Numbered from the stretch's first letter, positions 39,271 through 49,008 are shown. The stretch: 64,000 nucleotides of DNA from Planctomycetota bacterium (GCA_023954375.1 JAMLIC010000014.1:1-64000); one strand, 5' to 3'. Program-made: numbers and translations. Notes: a model not told the origin generated them from the sequence alone.

Positions 39271-41883
39271 ATGAGGCGACGTCGACGCAAGGAGGAGCCG
39301 GTCCGGCGGAAGCGCGCGCGGGGCGACGAGCGCCCGGCGGGCGCGCGGCCGGAGCCGCTGGACCGGGAGGTGATGGAGCGGCTGGACGCCCTGGCCACCC
39401 TGATCGCGAAGGAGCCGAGGCGCGCCGAGCTGCGCGAGGAGCGCTCGCGGCTGCGGATCGAGGCGCACGACCTCGCGGGCGCCCTCGACGACGTGCGGGC
39501 GTGGCTCGAGGCGGCGCCGCAGGACGCGCGAGCCCATCATCGACGTGGAGAGGTCCTGGCGCACCTCGGCGACGACGTCGGCGCGCGCGACGCGTTCGTG
39601 CGCGCGGCCGGGATCGACCCGCGCGGCGCGGACCACCACGCGGCGCTCGGCGCGGTGCGCGCGGCCCTGGGCGACCTGCGCGGGGCGCTCGGCGCCTACG
39701 ACCGCGCGATCCTGCTCGAGGGCGAGAACGGCGGCGTGTCGTCGGCGAGCCTCGTCGGCCGGGCGCGCACGCGGACGGAGCTGGGCGACCTCGAGGGCGC
39801 CCTGACCGACCTCGACGCGGCCTGCGGCAAGGACGACCGCGAGGCGCTCGTCGCGCGGGCCGAGGTGCACCTGCGGCGCGGCAACGCGCAGCAGGCGATC
39901 GACGACCTGTCGCGCGTCCTCGACCACGACCCGGAGCGCGTCGACGTGCGCGCCAAGCGCGCCCAGGCGCGCCTGCGCGCCGGCGACCCGGTCGGCGCGC
40001 GGGCCGACCTCGACCAGGCGGTCGCGCAGGACCCCGAGCACGGGGAGGCGCTCCTGCGCCGCGGCGAGCTGCGCTGCCTCACGGGGGACCACGAGGGCGG
40101 CCGCGCCGACCTGGCGCTCGCGGCCCACGTCCAGCCCGGCCTGCGCACGGCGTCGCTGATCATGCGCTCCGGCTCCTACCGCGAGCAGGGGCAGTTCGGC
40201 GAGGCGAGGGCCTGCCTCGACGAGGTCTTCGCCCTCACGCCGGAGTCGGCCGAGGCTCTGCGCGAGCGCGGGCTCCTGCGCATGTCGACCGGCGACGCGA
40301 GCGGGGCGCTCTCCGACTTCGAGCGCTCGGTGGCCCTCGACCCCGACGACTACCTGTCGCGGATCGAGCGCGGGGTCGCCCGCTGGCGCACCGGCGACCG
40401 TCGCGGCGCCTTCGCCGACCTCGACCGCGCCGTGGCCCTGGCCCCGGACCGCGCCGAGACCTTCGCGTCCCGCGCCAGCGTCCGCTACGAGGCCGGCCGC
40501 CTCGACGAGGCCGCCGAGGACCTCGACCGCGCCCTGGCGCTCGACCCGCGCAACGTGGCCGGGCTGATCGGCCGCGCCAAGGTGCGCAAGGCGGGCGGCG
40601 ACGGGCCGGGTGCGCGCGAGGACCTCGACAAGGCGATCGCCATGCACCCCGACTCCGCCGAGGCCTACTTCGTGCGCGGCCTGGCGCGCGAGCAGGACGG
40701 CGACCTCGAGGGGGCGCTCGCCGACTACAACGCGGCGGTCGAGCGCGACGGCGAGTACGCGCTGGCCCTCGAGGCCCGCGGCCGGCGCCGCTGGGCCAAG
40801 GGCGACCCGCGCGCGGCGGCGCAGGACCTCGAGCGCGCGGCGGTGCTCCAGCCCCACGACCCGAGCCCGCGCGCGGCGCTCGGGGCGCTGTGCTGCGAGG
40901 TCGGCGACTTCACGCGCGCCGTCGTCGAGCTGACGCGCGCCCTCGAGCTCGATCCGGACGACACCGACACCCTCTGCCGGCGCGCCGAGGCGCTCCTCGA
41001 GCTGGGCGAGCTCGACCACGCCCTCGACGACCTCGACCGCGCGATCGCGCTGGCCCCCGAGGACCGCACGGCGCGGCTCCTGCGCGCCGAGGTGCGCTAC
41101 GAGGACGGCCACTTCGACGAGGCGCTCAAGGACTACACGAAGGTCGTCGAGCTCGACCCGGCCGACGCCGAGGCGCGCTACGGCCGCGGGTGGACCCACC
41201 TCGAGCTCGGCCAGCCCAAGGAGGCTCTCGAGGACTTCGAGGCCGCCGCGCAGAAGAGCCCCGACGACTCGCGGGCGCTCGTCGGCCGCGGCTGGGCCCG
41301 CTTCCAGACGGGCGACCTCGAGGCCGCCGGCCAGGACTTCTCGCTGGCGATCGCGAAGGACCCCTACCACGCGGAGGCCTACGTCTTCCGCGGGCGCGTC
41401 CACCTCGAGGTCGGCGAGGAGGAGAACGCGCGGCGCGAGTTCGACGCGGCGATCTCGCTCGACCAGGACGACCCCGGCGCCCACAGCGGCCGCGGGTTCG
41501 CCTACCTGCAGCTCGGCGAGCCCGCCCGCGCCCTGGCCGACTTCTCGCGCGCCGTGGCCCTCGACCCCGAGGACACCGACGCGCTGGTCGGCCGCGGCGA
41601 GGCCTACTCGGAGCTGGGCGACATCGACTCGGCGGCCGCCGACTTCGAGGCGGCGCTCGCCCTCGACCCCGACAACGCCATGGGCCACGTCGGCCGCGCC
41701 GGCGTCTTCCTGTTCCGCGGCGAGCCGCAGCGGGCCGTGAAGGCCTGCGACCGGGCCCTGCAGGTCGACCCCGAGCTCGGCCCGGCCTTCCTGCGCAGGT
41801 CGCAGGCGTATCGGGCGCTGGGCGACCCGTTGAAGGCGGACGAGGACCTGCAGCGGGCCCGGGAGCTGGGCTGCGAAGAGTGA
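39271..41883 (+). CDS. TPR-repeat protein (about 25 repeats)
   Basis: An 870-aa protein with an Arg/Lys-rich start (MRRRRRKEEPVRRKR) and then a continuous array of about 25 tetratricopeptide repeats of 34 residues, as in GDLEGALADYNAAVERDG and QPKEALEDFEAAAQKSP. The array should form a superhelical protein-binding scaffold. There is no signal peptide and no other domain. ATG at 39259 is a second possible start; 39271 is chosen because of the TATGAT box at leaderless spacing. The gene is followed directly by the dispersed repeat that contains its TGA. Binding partners unknown. Confidence 0.85.
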   Translation: MRRRRRKEEPVRRKRARGDERPAGARPEPLDREVMERLDALATLIAKEPRRAELREERSRLRIEAHDLAGALDDVRAWLEAAPQDARAHHRRGEVLAHLGDDVGARDAFVRAAGIDPRGADHHAALGAVRAALGDLRGALGAYDRAILLEGENGGVSSASLVGRARTRTELGDLEGALTDLDAACGKDDREALVARAEVHLRRGNAQQAIDDLSRVLDHDPERVDVRAKRAQARLRAGDPVGARADLDQAVAQDPEHGEALLRRGELRCLTGDHEGGRADLALAAHVQPGLRTASLIMRSGSYREQGQFGEARACLDEVFALTPESAEALRERGLLRMSTGDASGALSDFERSVALDPDDYLSRIERGVARWRTGDRRGAFADLDRAVALAPDRAETFASRASVRYEAGRLDEAAEDLDRALALDPRNVAGLIGRAKVRKAGGDGPGAREDLDKAIAMHPDSAEAYFVRGLAREQDGDLEGALADYNAAVERDGEYALALEARGRRRWAKGDPRAAAQDLERAAVLQPHDPSPRAALGALCCEVGDFTRAVVELTRALELDPDDTDTLCRRAEALLELGELDHALDDLDRAIALAPEDRTARLLRAEVRYEDGHFDEALKDYTKVVELDPADAEARYGRGWTHLELGQPKEALEDFEAAAQKSPDDSRALVGRGWARFQTGDLEAAGQDFSLAIAKDPYHAEAYVFRGRVHLEVGEEENARREFDAAISLDQDDPGAHSGRGFAYLQLGEPARALADFSRAVALDPEDTDALVGRGEAYSELGDIDSAAADFEAALALDPDNAMGHVGRAGVFLFRGEPQRAVKACDRALQVDPELGPAFLRRSQAYRALGDPLKADEDLQRARELGCEE

Positions 41884-41912
41884 TCGACGGCTGCGGCCGC
41901 GGATGGCGGGCG
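41881..41912 (+). repeat. Dispersed post-stop repeat, copy C
   Basis: TGATCGACGGCTGCGG begins with the TGA stop codon of the TPR gene itself and continues CCGCGGATGGCGGGCG. It matches the copies at 42-72 (minus strand, after a stop) and 6226-6257. Confidence 0.55.
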
Positions 41913-42186
41913 ATGCGGCGCGCGCGCGGGTCGTCGGTGTGGCCCGCCTCCGCAAGCTCCGTCCCGCGCCTGCGGCGCCGCAACCCAGGCGAACCCTATC
42001 GCTCGCGAGGGTCCGCAGCCGCGGGCCTCCCGCTTGCGCCGGCGGCCCACCGAGGATCCGGCGATCGACACCGGCCGCGCGCGCGCCGCCTCGCCTCACC
42101 CTCCGCGGCCTCGCCTCACTGGCCGCTCCGTTCCACCCGGGGTCGAGCCCGAGCCTCGGGTCACGACGTGCGCCCGGGCGACGCGC
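41913..42186. other. Intergenic region without a recognisable gene
   Basis: About 270 bases between the convergent TPR and btuC-like genes. Reading frames here are short and lack coding character. No cobalamin riboswitch signature (the B12 box) was seen here or at the head of the btu operon at 44883-46270. Apart from the repeat at its left edge nothing could be assigned. Confidence 0.5.
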
Positions 42187-43146
42187 TCACCGCCGCCGCA
42201 CGAGGATCCACACGAACGCCGGGCAGCCGAAGGCGTGCGTGATCGCGCTCAGCGGCAGCTCGGTCGGGTAGACCAGCGTCCGCGCGAGCACGTCGCACGC
42301 GACGAGCAGGGCGCCGCCGGCCAGCGCCGCGCAGGGGAGCACGACCCGGGGGTCCGGGCCGACGAGGCCGCGCACGGCGTGGGGGACGACCAGGCCGACG
42401 AAGCCGATCGGCCCGGTGACGGCGACGATGCCGGCCGTGATGATGCTCGTGCCGAGGAAGGCCAGGCGGCGCACGCGCACGGGGTCGACGCCGAGGCCGC
42501 GGGCGCTGTCGTCGTCGAGCGCGGCCACGTCGAGCTGGCGCACGAGGGCCACGCACAGGAGGCCGCCGACCACGACGAAGCCGACGGCCAGGCGCACGCG
42601 CGTCCAGCCGGCCGTCGACAGGCTGCCCATCGTCCAGCGCAGCATGGCGAACAGGTCGATCGTGTCGGCGAGGAAGTGCATGATCGAGATCAGCGCCCCG
42701 CCGAAGAGCGCCATGGCCACGCCGGCCAGGAGCAGCGTCTCGGCGGCCAGCTCGCGGGTCGACGCGATCGCGTAGACGAGCGCCGCCGTGACCAGCGCGC
42801 CGGCGAAGGCGCCGACGAAGGTGGCGGGCAGGGCCACCGTGCCGGCGACGAGCCCCGTCTGGATGACGAGCGCCGCGCCGACCGACGCGCCGCTGGAGAT
42901 CCCGAGGGTGTAGGGGTCGGCCAGGGGGTTCTTGAGCACGGCCTGCAGGACCACGCCGGCGATCGCCAGTCCCACGCCGGCGACGGCGCCGAGGACCGCG
43001 CGCGGCAGGTGCAGGGTGGCGCTGGCCGCCGTCCAGGAGAAGCCCTGGGTCCCCGTGACGCGGGGGGCGAGGACCAGCGCCAGCGCCAGGAGCAGGGCGC
43101 AGGCGGCGATCGCGGGGAGCGGCCGCAGCCGCGCCGGGCGCCCCAC
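42187..43146 (-). CDS. btuC: Cobalamin/Fe-siderophore ABC transporter permease
   Basis: A 319-aa FecCD/BtuC-family permease with nine to ten hydrophobic helices and family landmarks: HLPRAVLGAVAGVGLAIAG near the N-terminus, ADPYTLGISSGAS and TGPIGFVGLVVPHAVRGLVG, the region that contacts the ATPase. Function is inner-membrane uptake of vitamin B12 or ferric siderophore. GTG start, 1 base after the TGA of the ATPase gene. B12 is favoured by the binding protein upstream and is consistent with a methylmalonyl-CoA epimerase gene at 57454, but the substrate is not proven. Confidence 0.85.
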   Translation of the reverse strand: MGRPARLRPLPAIAACALLLALALVLAPRVTGTQGFSWTAASATLHLPRAVLGAVAGVGLAIAGVVLQAVLKNPLADPYTLGISSGASVGAALVIQTGLVAGTVALPATFVGAFAGALVTAALVYAIASTRELAAETLLLAGVAMALFGGALISIMHFLADTIDLFAMLRWTMGSLSTAGWTRVRLAVGFVVVGGLLCVALVRQLDVAALDDDSARGLGVDPVRVRRLAFLGTSIITAGIVAVTGPIGFVGLVVPHAVRGLVGPDPRVVLPCAALAGGALLVACDVLARTLVYPTELPLSAITHAFGCPAFVWILVRRR

Positions 43147-43147
43147 G

Positions 43148-43948
43148 TCAGGCGCCCTCGACGGGCCGGCCGGCGCGCCGGCGCGGCACGGCGAAGGGGA
43201 CGGCGCCGTCGGTCCCGAGCACCGCCTCGACGTCGAACACGTCGCGCAAGGGCGCGGGCGCGAGCACGGCGGACGGCGGCCCGTCGGCCACGACGCGGCC
43301 CGCCTCCAGGGCCACGAGGCGGTCGGCGAAGCGGGCGGCCGCGTTGAGGTCGTGCGTGGCCACGACGACGGTCCGCCCCTCCCTCGCCAGGGCGGCGAAC
43401 AGCGCGAACAGGTCGAGCGCCCGGGCCGGGTCCTGGGCGCTCGTCGGCTCGTCGAGCAGCAGCGCCGGCGTCCCCTGGCACAGGGCGCGGGCGACGAGGA
43501 CGCGCTGGCGCTCGCCGCCCGAGAGGGCGCCGGCCAGGCGGTCGCGGAAGGGCAGGGCGCCGGCGCGCGCGAGCGCCGCCTCGGCCAGGCGCACGTCCTC
43601 GTCGCGCTCGAGGAGCAGCCCGCGCCCGAAGGGGTGGCGGCCCATGAGCACGACCTCGAGCCCCGTGCAGTCGGGCGGCGCGGCGGCCCGCGCCGGCAGG
43701 AAGGCCACCTGGCGGGCGAGCCGATCGCGCGGGAGGTCGCCCAGGCGCGCGTCGCCGGCCCGGGCCTCGCCGGCGTCGGGGCGGCGGATGCCGCCGAGCA
43801 GGGTCAGGAGCGAGCTCTTGCCCGAGCCGTTCTTGCCCACGAGCGCCGTGAAGGTGCCCGGGGCCAGCGCCAGCGTCACGCCGTCGACGGCCGGCGTCCG
43901 CGCCCCGGGGTAGCGCAGGCGCGCGCCCTCGACGCGCAGGGCCGTCAC
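43148..43948 (-). CDS. btuD: Cobalamin/Fe-siderophore ABC transporter ATPase
   Basis: A 266-aa ATPase with Walker A GKNGSGKSS (38-46), signature LSGGERQ (142-148), Walker B ALLLDEPTSAQD and H-loop VVATHDLN. Length and C-terminus match BtuD/FecE-type ATPases. GTG overlaps the stop of the binding-protein gene (GTGA at 43945-43948). It energises the permease encoded by the next gene. Confidence 0.88.
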   Translation of the reverse strand: MTALRVEGARLRYPGARTPAVDGVTLALAPGTFTALVGKNGSGKSSLLTLLGGIRRPDAGEARAGDARLGDLPRDRLARQVAFLPARAAAPPDCTGLEVVLMGRHPFGRGLLLERDEDVRLAEAALARAGALPFRDRLAGALSGGERQRVLVARALCQGTPALLLDEPTSAQDPARALDLFALFAALAREGRTVVVATHDLNAAARFADRLVALEAGRVVADGPPSAVLAPAPLRDVFDVEAVLGTDGAVPFAVPRRRAGRPVEGA

Positions 43949-44883
43949 CGGGCGTCGTCTCCGCCGAGGCCGATGTCGACCTCGCCGGCGACGGCCCTGG
44001 CCAGCTTGCCCAGGAGCACGTCCAGCCTCGGCCCGGGGATCAGCACCTCGCTGCCCGAGACGATCGCGATGCGCCCCTCACGGACCGCCGGGACGTCGCC
44101 GAGCACGGCCCAGTCCGCCCTCAGGGCGGCGGCCTTCTCGGCGTCGACGGGGTCCGGGCACAGCTCGATGATGAGCTCCGGGGCGCGCTCGAGGACGGCC
44201 TCGAGCGACAGCACGTGCCAGGCCTGCCCGGGGAGGTCCTGCAGGCAGCTCTCGCCGCCGGCGGCGGCCAGGCAGTCGCTCACGAAGGTCGCGGCGCCCG
44301 GCGCCGACACCTGCGCCAGGTCGCCCGGCCGGTGGCCGAAGACGACCAGCGTCCGGGGCGCCCGCGCCGGCCGCTGCGCGCGCGCGCGGCCGAAGGCGGC
44401 CTCGAGGCGCGCCACCTCGGCGCGCGCCGCGTCCTGGCGGCCGAGGAGCTCGCCCAGGCGCGTCGTGGCCGCGAGCGCCTCGGCGACCGTCTCTATGCGG
44501 AAGTGCTCGAGGCGGTAGCCGCGCTGGGCGCAGAGCTCGAGCAGCCGCTCGTCCTTGACCTGCGCGAGGATGAGGTCGGGGCGCAGGGCGTCGATCGCCT
44601 CGAGGTTGGGGTCGATCGCCCCGCCGATCTGCGGCAGGGCGCGCAGGGCCGGCGGCTCGACGCAGTAGCGCGAGACGCCGAGGAGGTGCGGCAGCCCGCC
44701 CAGGGCGCACACGATCTCGGCCAGCGCCGGGGCCGAGGTGACGAGCGCGGGCCGGGCCACCTCGCGCGGGCCCGCGCCGTCATCGACCATGAGCGGCCCG
44801 GCGTCGGCGACGGGCCGCGCCCCCTCGGGGCACCCCGCGAGGAGGAGGGCCAGGAGCGGCAGGGCCGCGCGGCGCGGCCTCAC
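43945..44883 (-). CDS. btuF: Cobalamin/Fe-siderophore-binding lipoprotein
   Basis: A 312-aa periplasmic-binding lipoprotein, lipobox LLAGC with Cys18. The fold is the BtuF/FhuD class: VTSAPALAEIVCALGGLPHLLGVSRYC in the N-lobe, a helical hinge, and an EGRIAIVSGSEVLIPGPRLDVLL C-terminal segment. It captures the ligand outside the inner membrane for the BtuC/D proteins. Its GTG overlaps the trkA stop (GTGA at 44880-44883), so uptake genes are translated from the same mRNA as trkA. Confidence 0.83.
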   Translation of the reverse strand: MRPRRAALPLLALLLAGCPEGARPVADAGPLMVDDGAGPREVARPALVTSAPALAEIVCALGGLPHLLGVSRYCVEPPALRALPQIGGAIDPNLEAIDALRPDLILAQVKDERLLELCAQRGYRLEHFRIETVAEALAATTRLGELLGRQDAARAEVARLEAAFGRARAQRPARAPRTLVVFGHRPGDLAQVSAPGAATFVSDCLAAAGGESCLQDLPGQAWHVLSLEAVLERAPELIIELCPDPVDAEKAAALRADWAVLGDVPAVREGRIAIVSGSEVLIPGPRLDVLLGKLARAVAGEVDIGLGGDDAR

Positions 44884-46247
44884 GGGCCCGCGCCCGCGCT
44901 CACGAGCGCCTCGGCCTGGGCCCGCCCCTCGGGCAGCGTGAAGACGATCACCTTGTCGAGCGGCTGCACGACGCTGTCGCCCGTCGGCACCTCGACGCGG
45001 CCGCCCGCCTCGCGCCGGATGATCGCGCCGATCAGCACGCCCCGCGGGATGTCGACCTCCCGCAGGGGCTTGCCCACGAGCGGCGCGTGGCGCGTGGCCA
45101 GGAGCTCGATCGCCTCGGCGTCGCCCTCGACCTTGGCCACCGACAGGACGCGGCCGCCGCGCACGTGGCTGAGGATCTCGGAGACGGTGAGGATCTTCGG
45201 CTCGATCACCACGTCGATCCCGGTCGAGGCCAGGAGCGGGACGTTGGCGTGGCGGCTGGTGACGACGATCGTCTTGCGCGCGCCGTGGCGCCGGGCGAGG
45301 AGCGCCGCGAGCAGGTTCTCCTCCTCATCGTCCGAGGCGGCCACGAAGAGGTCGCAGGTGCGCAGGTCGTACTCCTGCAGGAGGTCGAGGTCGGTCGCCG
45401 AGCCCTTGACGACGAGGCTCCACTCGAGCGTCAGGGCGGCGACGTTGGCGCGGGCCGTGTCGGGCTCGAACACGACGACGTTGGGCACGGAGCGCTCGAT
45501 CATGCGCGTCACGGCCAGCCCGAGGCGCCCCGCGTCGAACACGAACGCCCGCTCGAGGGCCAGGCGCCGCCGCTCGACGAGCGGCAGGAAGCGCGGCAGG
45601 GCGCCGCGGCCCATGACGACCGTGATGTGGTCGCCGACGAGGATCTCGTCGTCGCCGCCGGGGATGATCATCTGCCCGTTGCGCGACAGCGAGACGATCA
45701 GGAACGTCTCGTCGGGCAGGAGCGGCCGGACCTCCTTGAGGCGCTTCCCCGCCAGCGGGACGCCGGCGTGGATGTTGAAGGAGTGGACGAGGATCTGCCC
45801 GTCGGCCAGCTCGTGCGCGTCCGTGGCGCCCGGCGCGGCGATGATCTTCGCCACGTGCTCGACCACGAGCGCCTCGGGGTTGATGATCCGGTCGATCGCC
45901 AGCTTGCGCCGGATGAGCTCGAGCGAGCGCGGCTGCGCGTACTCGTCGTTGCGCACGCGGGCCAGCTTGTTCTTCACGCCCATGGTCTCGGCCAGGAGGC
46001 AGATGAACATGTTGAGGTGGTCGGAGTCGGTGACGGCCACGACCATCTCCGCGTCGCGGACGCCCGCCTCCTCGAGCACGCGCGGGCTGCCGCCGTCGCC
46101 GGCCAGGGCGAAGACGTCGAGCCGGTCGCTCAGGACCTGCACGACGGCCGGGTCGCGGTCGATGACCGTCAGGTCGTGGTCCTCGTGGGCGAGCTCCTCG
46201 GCCAGGTTCTGGCCGACGACGCCGCCCCCGACGATGACGATGCGCAT
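44880..46247 (-). CDS. trkA: Trk potassium uptake regulatory subunit (two RCK domains)
   Basis: A 455-aa protein with two RCK (KTN) halves, each with an NAD-type Rossmann fold (VIVGGGVVGQNLAEEL with VTVIDRD-like strand; FVFDAGRLGLAVTRMI) and a TrkA-C domain, the usual TrkA architecture. It binds NAD(H)/nucleotide and gates the TrkH/G potassium channel. No trkH lies in the window. ATG at 46247; a TAAAAC box lies nine bases upstream in the 22-base gap after the FGE-domain gene, and CCTCCCC occupies the ribosome-binding region. Confidence 0.88.
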   Translation of the reverse strand: MRIVIVGGGVVGQNLAEELAHEDHDLTVIDRDPAVVQVLSDRLDVFALAGDGGSPRVLEEAGVRDAEMVVAVTDSDHLNMFICLLAETMGVKNKLARVRNDEYAQPRSLELIRRKLAIDRIINPEALVVEHVAKIIAAPGATDAHELADGQILVHSFNIHAGVPLAGKRLKEVRPLLPDETFLIVSLSRNGQMIIPGGDDEILVGDHITVVMGRGALPRFLPLVERRRLALERAFVFDAGRLGLAVTRMIERSVPNVVVFEPDTARANVAALTLEWSLVVKGSATDLDLLQEYDLRTCDLFVAASDDEEENLLAALLARRHGARKTIVVTSRHANVPLLASTGIDVVIEPKILTVSEILSHVRGGRVLSVAKVEGDAEAIELLATRHAPLVGKPLREVDIPRGVLIGAIIRREAGGRVEVPTGDSVVQPLDKVIVFTLPEGRAQAEALVSAGAGP

Positions 46248-46269
46248 GGGGAGGTCGTTTTACCACGAC

Positions 46270-49008
46270 CTATCTCAGCTCCCGCACCTCCGCCGGCACC
46301 TCCACCACCACCCGCAGCCCCACCGTCGGCGAGACGTAGCCGTCCTCCTCGCCGCGGTCGCGCGCCGCGCAGCGCGCGTCCTCGAAGCGCCAGCGCCAGG
46401 CGCCGCCGCGGATCGCCCGGCGGCCGGGCGGCCACTCGAGGCCGGCGGGCGCGCCGGGGTAGGCGGCGAACGGGTCGTCGGTCCACTCGCCGACGTTGCC
46501 GGCCATGTCCTGCGCGCCGTAGGGGCTCGTGTCGTCGGCGAACGAGCCCGCCGGCGCCGTCGGATGCCCGCGCAGGCGGTCGGGCGCCACCTGCACGTGG
46601 GCGCGCACCTGCGTCCCCTCGCCCCAGGGGAAGCGGCGCCCGTCGGTCCCGCGCGCGGCCTTCTCCCACTGCGCCTCGCCGGGCAGCCGCCCGCCCCGCC
46701 ACTCGGCGTAGGCGCGCGCCTGGCGCCAGGTCACGTTGACCACCGGGTGGTCGGCGAGCGCCGGGTCGAAGCTGGTGCGGACCGAGCCGTCGGGCTGGCG
46801 CACGGGGTGGGTCCAGTGCGGCGGCGGCGGGGCCTCGCCGGTGGCCACGAAGCGGGCGTACTCGGCGTTGGTCACCTCGGTGCGGCCGATGAAGAAGGCC
46901 GGCACGTCGACCGTGCGCTGCGGCTGCTCGTGCGGCCTGGACCCCGGGTCGCCGGGGGCGCTCCCCATGCGGAAGGGACCGGCCGGCACGTAGACCATCC
47001 CCTCGACGCGCCTCGCCAGCGCGAGGAGGCGGGCGGCCTCGGGGGCGCTGGCCAGCGGCTCGAGGAGCGCCTGGGCCTCGCGCGCGCGGCCGGCGCGCAG
47101 GTGGGCGACGGCCTCCTCGAGCTGCGCCGCCTCGCGCCGGCGCTCCTGGTCCTTGCGGGCCTCGGCGCGGGCCCGGGCGGCGGCGTCCTCGAGCCGGCGC
47201 CGGTCGTCCTCGCGCGTCGCCCGCTCCAGCGCGCGGCCGTAGTGCTCGGCCGCCTCGGCCCAGCGCCGGCGGGCCTCCGCGTCGCGGCCGCGCCGCTCCT
47301 CGTCCTTCAGCTCGCGCCGGGCGCCCAGCCGCTGGAGGAGCGGCTCGACGTCGCTCCGGGCCGGGCGCAGGCGGCGGGCGAGCTCGAGCGCCTGCTGCGC
47401 GCGGTCGAGGTCGTCCTCGCGCAGGAGCGCCTCGCCGCGGGCGAGCGCCCGCCGGTACTGCAGCTCCTCGAGCCGCTCGGCGAGCCCCTGCCCCTCGTTG
47501 AACAGCTCGGTGAGGAGCTTGGCCTCCCTCGTGAACGCGGCCTCGTCGGCCTCGGAGAGCGAGGCCTCCGCCTCGCGGTAGCGCTCGTCGACGCGCTGGA
47601 GCAGGTCGGCGCGGATCGCGGCGAGCCGGGTCGCCGCGAGGCTCCCGGGGTCGCCCTGGTCGCGGGCGTCGCGGTAAGCGGCGACGGCGGCGACCCAGTC
47701 CATCGCCGCCTCGGCCGCCCGCGCCTGGCCGAGGGCGTGCTCGCGCCGCGCCTGGCGGACGAGGGCGGCGTGCTCCGTCTCGGCGAGCGCCGGCACCTCG
47801 GCGCGCCGCCGCTCGAGCAGCTGCCGGGCCTCGTCGGCGGCGCCGCGGGCGAGGAGCGCCAGCGCGTCGGCCTCGAGGGCGCCCCAGCGCACGCGCTCGG
47901 CGAGCTCCGTGCGCACCTCGTCGCTCACGCCCAGCGCCCCCACCGCCAGCAGGCGCTCGCTCGCGCGCAGGTAGGCGGCGCGCTTCGCCTCGGGGTCGCG
48001 CGCCGCCTGGGCCTCGCCCATGAGGGCGCGCACGTCGCGGAGCGCGTGGCGGTTGCTCACCGCGGCGAGGACCGCCGAGAGGACGACCGCGAGCAGGGCG
48101 GCCCCGCCGGCGCCGCCCGCGAGGAGCAGGGCGCGCTGGCGGCGCCGCCGCCGGGCGACGTAGTCGGCGGGGTCGAAGCCGCCCTCCGGCGCGGCCAGCG
48201 CGACGCGGTCGAGGACGAAGCTCGCCGAGGCGTCGTCGGCCGAGTCGTCGGGCGCCGTCGAGCGGGACATGGCCACCAGGTCGCGCCGCAGGGCGGCCTC
48301 GTCCGAGCGGTGCAGGGCGAAGCCGCCCGACTCGCTCGACAGGCCGATGCGGATGGCGCTCTCGACCAGCGCGTCGGCGCCGCCCCCCTTGGTCTCGACG
48401 GCGGTGTTGTCCAGCCCCGACGCGGCCGGCCCGCGGGGCGTGAACGGCCCGGGCGCCGGGGCCGGCCGCGCCGGCGTGGTCCAGCCGGCGATCCCCGACG
48501 ACGCCTCCGACCCGGCCCCGAGCGCGGTCCGCTCCGCCTGCGCCTCGCGGCGCAGCACGGTCGACCCGTACGCCTCCGGCCCGTGCTGCTTGAGGCGGCG
48601 GATCACCTCGGTGATCACGGCCCGGTGCTGCTCGGGGGTGATGACGCCGCCGTCGACGAGCAGGTTGCCCAGGCGCACGCGGTAGCGCTGCCGCCGCTGC
48701 TCCCCGAGCCCGGCCTCGACCTGCGCGCGCGAGGCCGCGCCGGCGGCCACCGCCACGTCCGCGTAGACCGAGTCGAGGCGCACGACCTGGCTCGCCGCCA
48801 TCGCCTCGCGCACCTTGAGCACCTGCGCGTCGTCGAGGAGGCGCAGGGCGCGCAGGGCGTCCTCGAGCGACAGGTCGCGCGCGCGGCAGGCCGCCATGGC
48901 CTGGTCGGCCTGCGCCTGGACGAGCAGCCCGTTCTTGAGCGCGATGTGCAGGAAGAAGCGCTCGTCGACGGTCAGGAGGTCGCTGCTGTCGGTGGACTCC
49001 TGCCCCAT
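46270..49008 (-). CDS. Membrane protein with GspE-N-like and formylglycine-generating-enzyme-type domains
   Basis: A 912-aa protein; ATG at 49008 follows GGAG. The N-terminal 130 residues contain two small helical units like the GspE N-terminal domain (LGNLLVDGGVITPEQHRAV). A Pro/Ala-rich linker leads to one membrane helix (about residues 295-318, LLLAGGAGGAALLAVVLSAV). A long Arg/Glu/Ala coiled coil (about 325-680) follows. Residues 685-910 form an FGE/sulfatase-modifying-factor domain (MVYVPAGPFRMGS, GRTEVTNAEYARFV, AYAEWRGGRLPGEAQWEKAARG, MAGNVGEWTDD and RAIRGGAW). Many such domains bind ligands rather than modify sulfatases. It lies 14 bases after a HEAT/VWA-like gene; exported orientation of the FGE domain is predicted. 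Confidence 0.78.
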   Translation of the reverse strand: MGQESTDSSDLLTVDERFFLHIALKNGLLVQAQADQAMAACRARDLSLEDALRALRLLDDAQVLKVREAMAASQVVRLDSVYADVAVAAGAASRAQVEAGLGEQRRQRYRVRLGNLLVDGGVITPEQHRAVITEVIRRLKQHGPEAYGSTVLRREAQAERTALGAGSEASSGIAGWTTPARPAPAPGPFTPRGPAASGLDNTAVETKGGGADALVESAIRIGLSSESGGFALHRSDEAALRRDLVAMSRSTAPDDSADDASASFVLDRVALAAPEGGFDPADYVARRRRRQRALLLAGGAGGAALLAVVLSAVLAAVSNRHALRDVRALMGEAQAARDPEAKRAAYLRASERLLAVGALGVSDEVRTELAERVRWGALEADALALLARGAADEARQLLERRRAEVPALAETEHAALVRQARREHALGQARAAEAAMDWVAAVAAYRDARDQGDPGSLAATRLAAIRADLLQRVDERYREAEASLSEADEAAFTREAKLLTELFNEGQGLAERLEELQYRRALARGEALLREDDLDRAQQALELARRLRPARSDVEPLLQRLGARRELKDEERRGRDAEARRRWAEAAEHYGRALERATREDDRRRLEDAAARARAEARKDQERRREAAQLEEAVAHLRAGRAREAQALLEPLASAPEAARLLALARRVEGMVYVPAGPFRMGSAPGDPGSRPHEQPQRTVDVPAFFIGRTEVTNAEYARFVATGEAPPPPHWTHPVRQPDGSVRTSFDPALADHPVVNVTWRQARAYAEWRGGRLPGEAQWEKAARGTDGRRFPWGEGTQVRAHVQVAPDRLRGHPTAPAGSFADDTSPYGAQDMAGNVGEWTDDPFAAYPGAPAGLEWPPGRRAIRGGAWRWRFEDARCAARDRGEEDGYVSPTVGLRVVVEVPAEVRELR

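Noticed and set aside
41884..42186. Cobalamin riboswitch near the btu genes
   Set aside because: The region is downstream of the btu operon, not upstream of it, and no B12-box-like core was seen here or before trkA.
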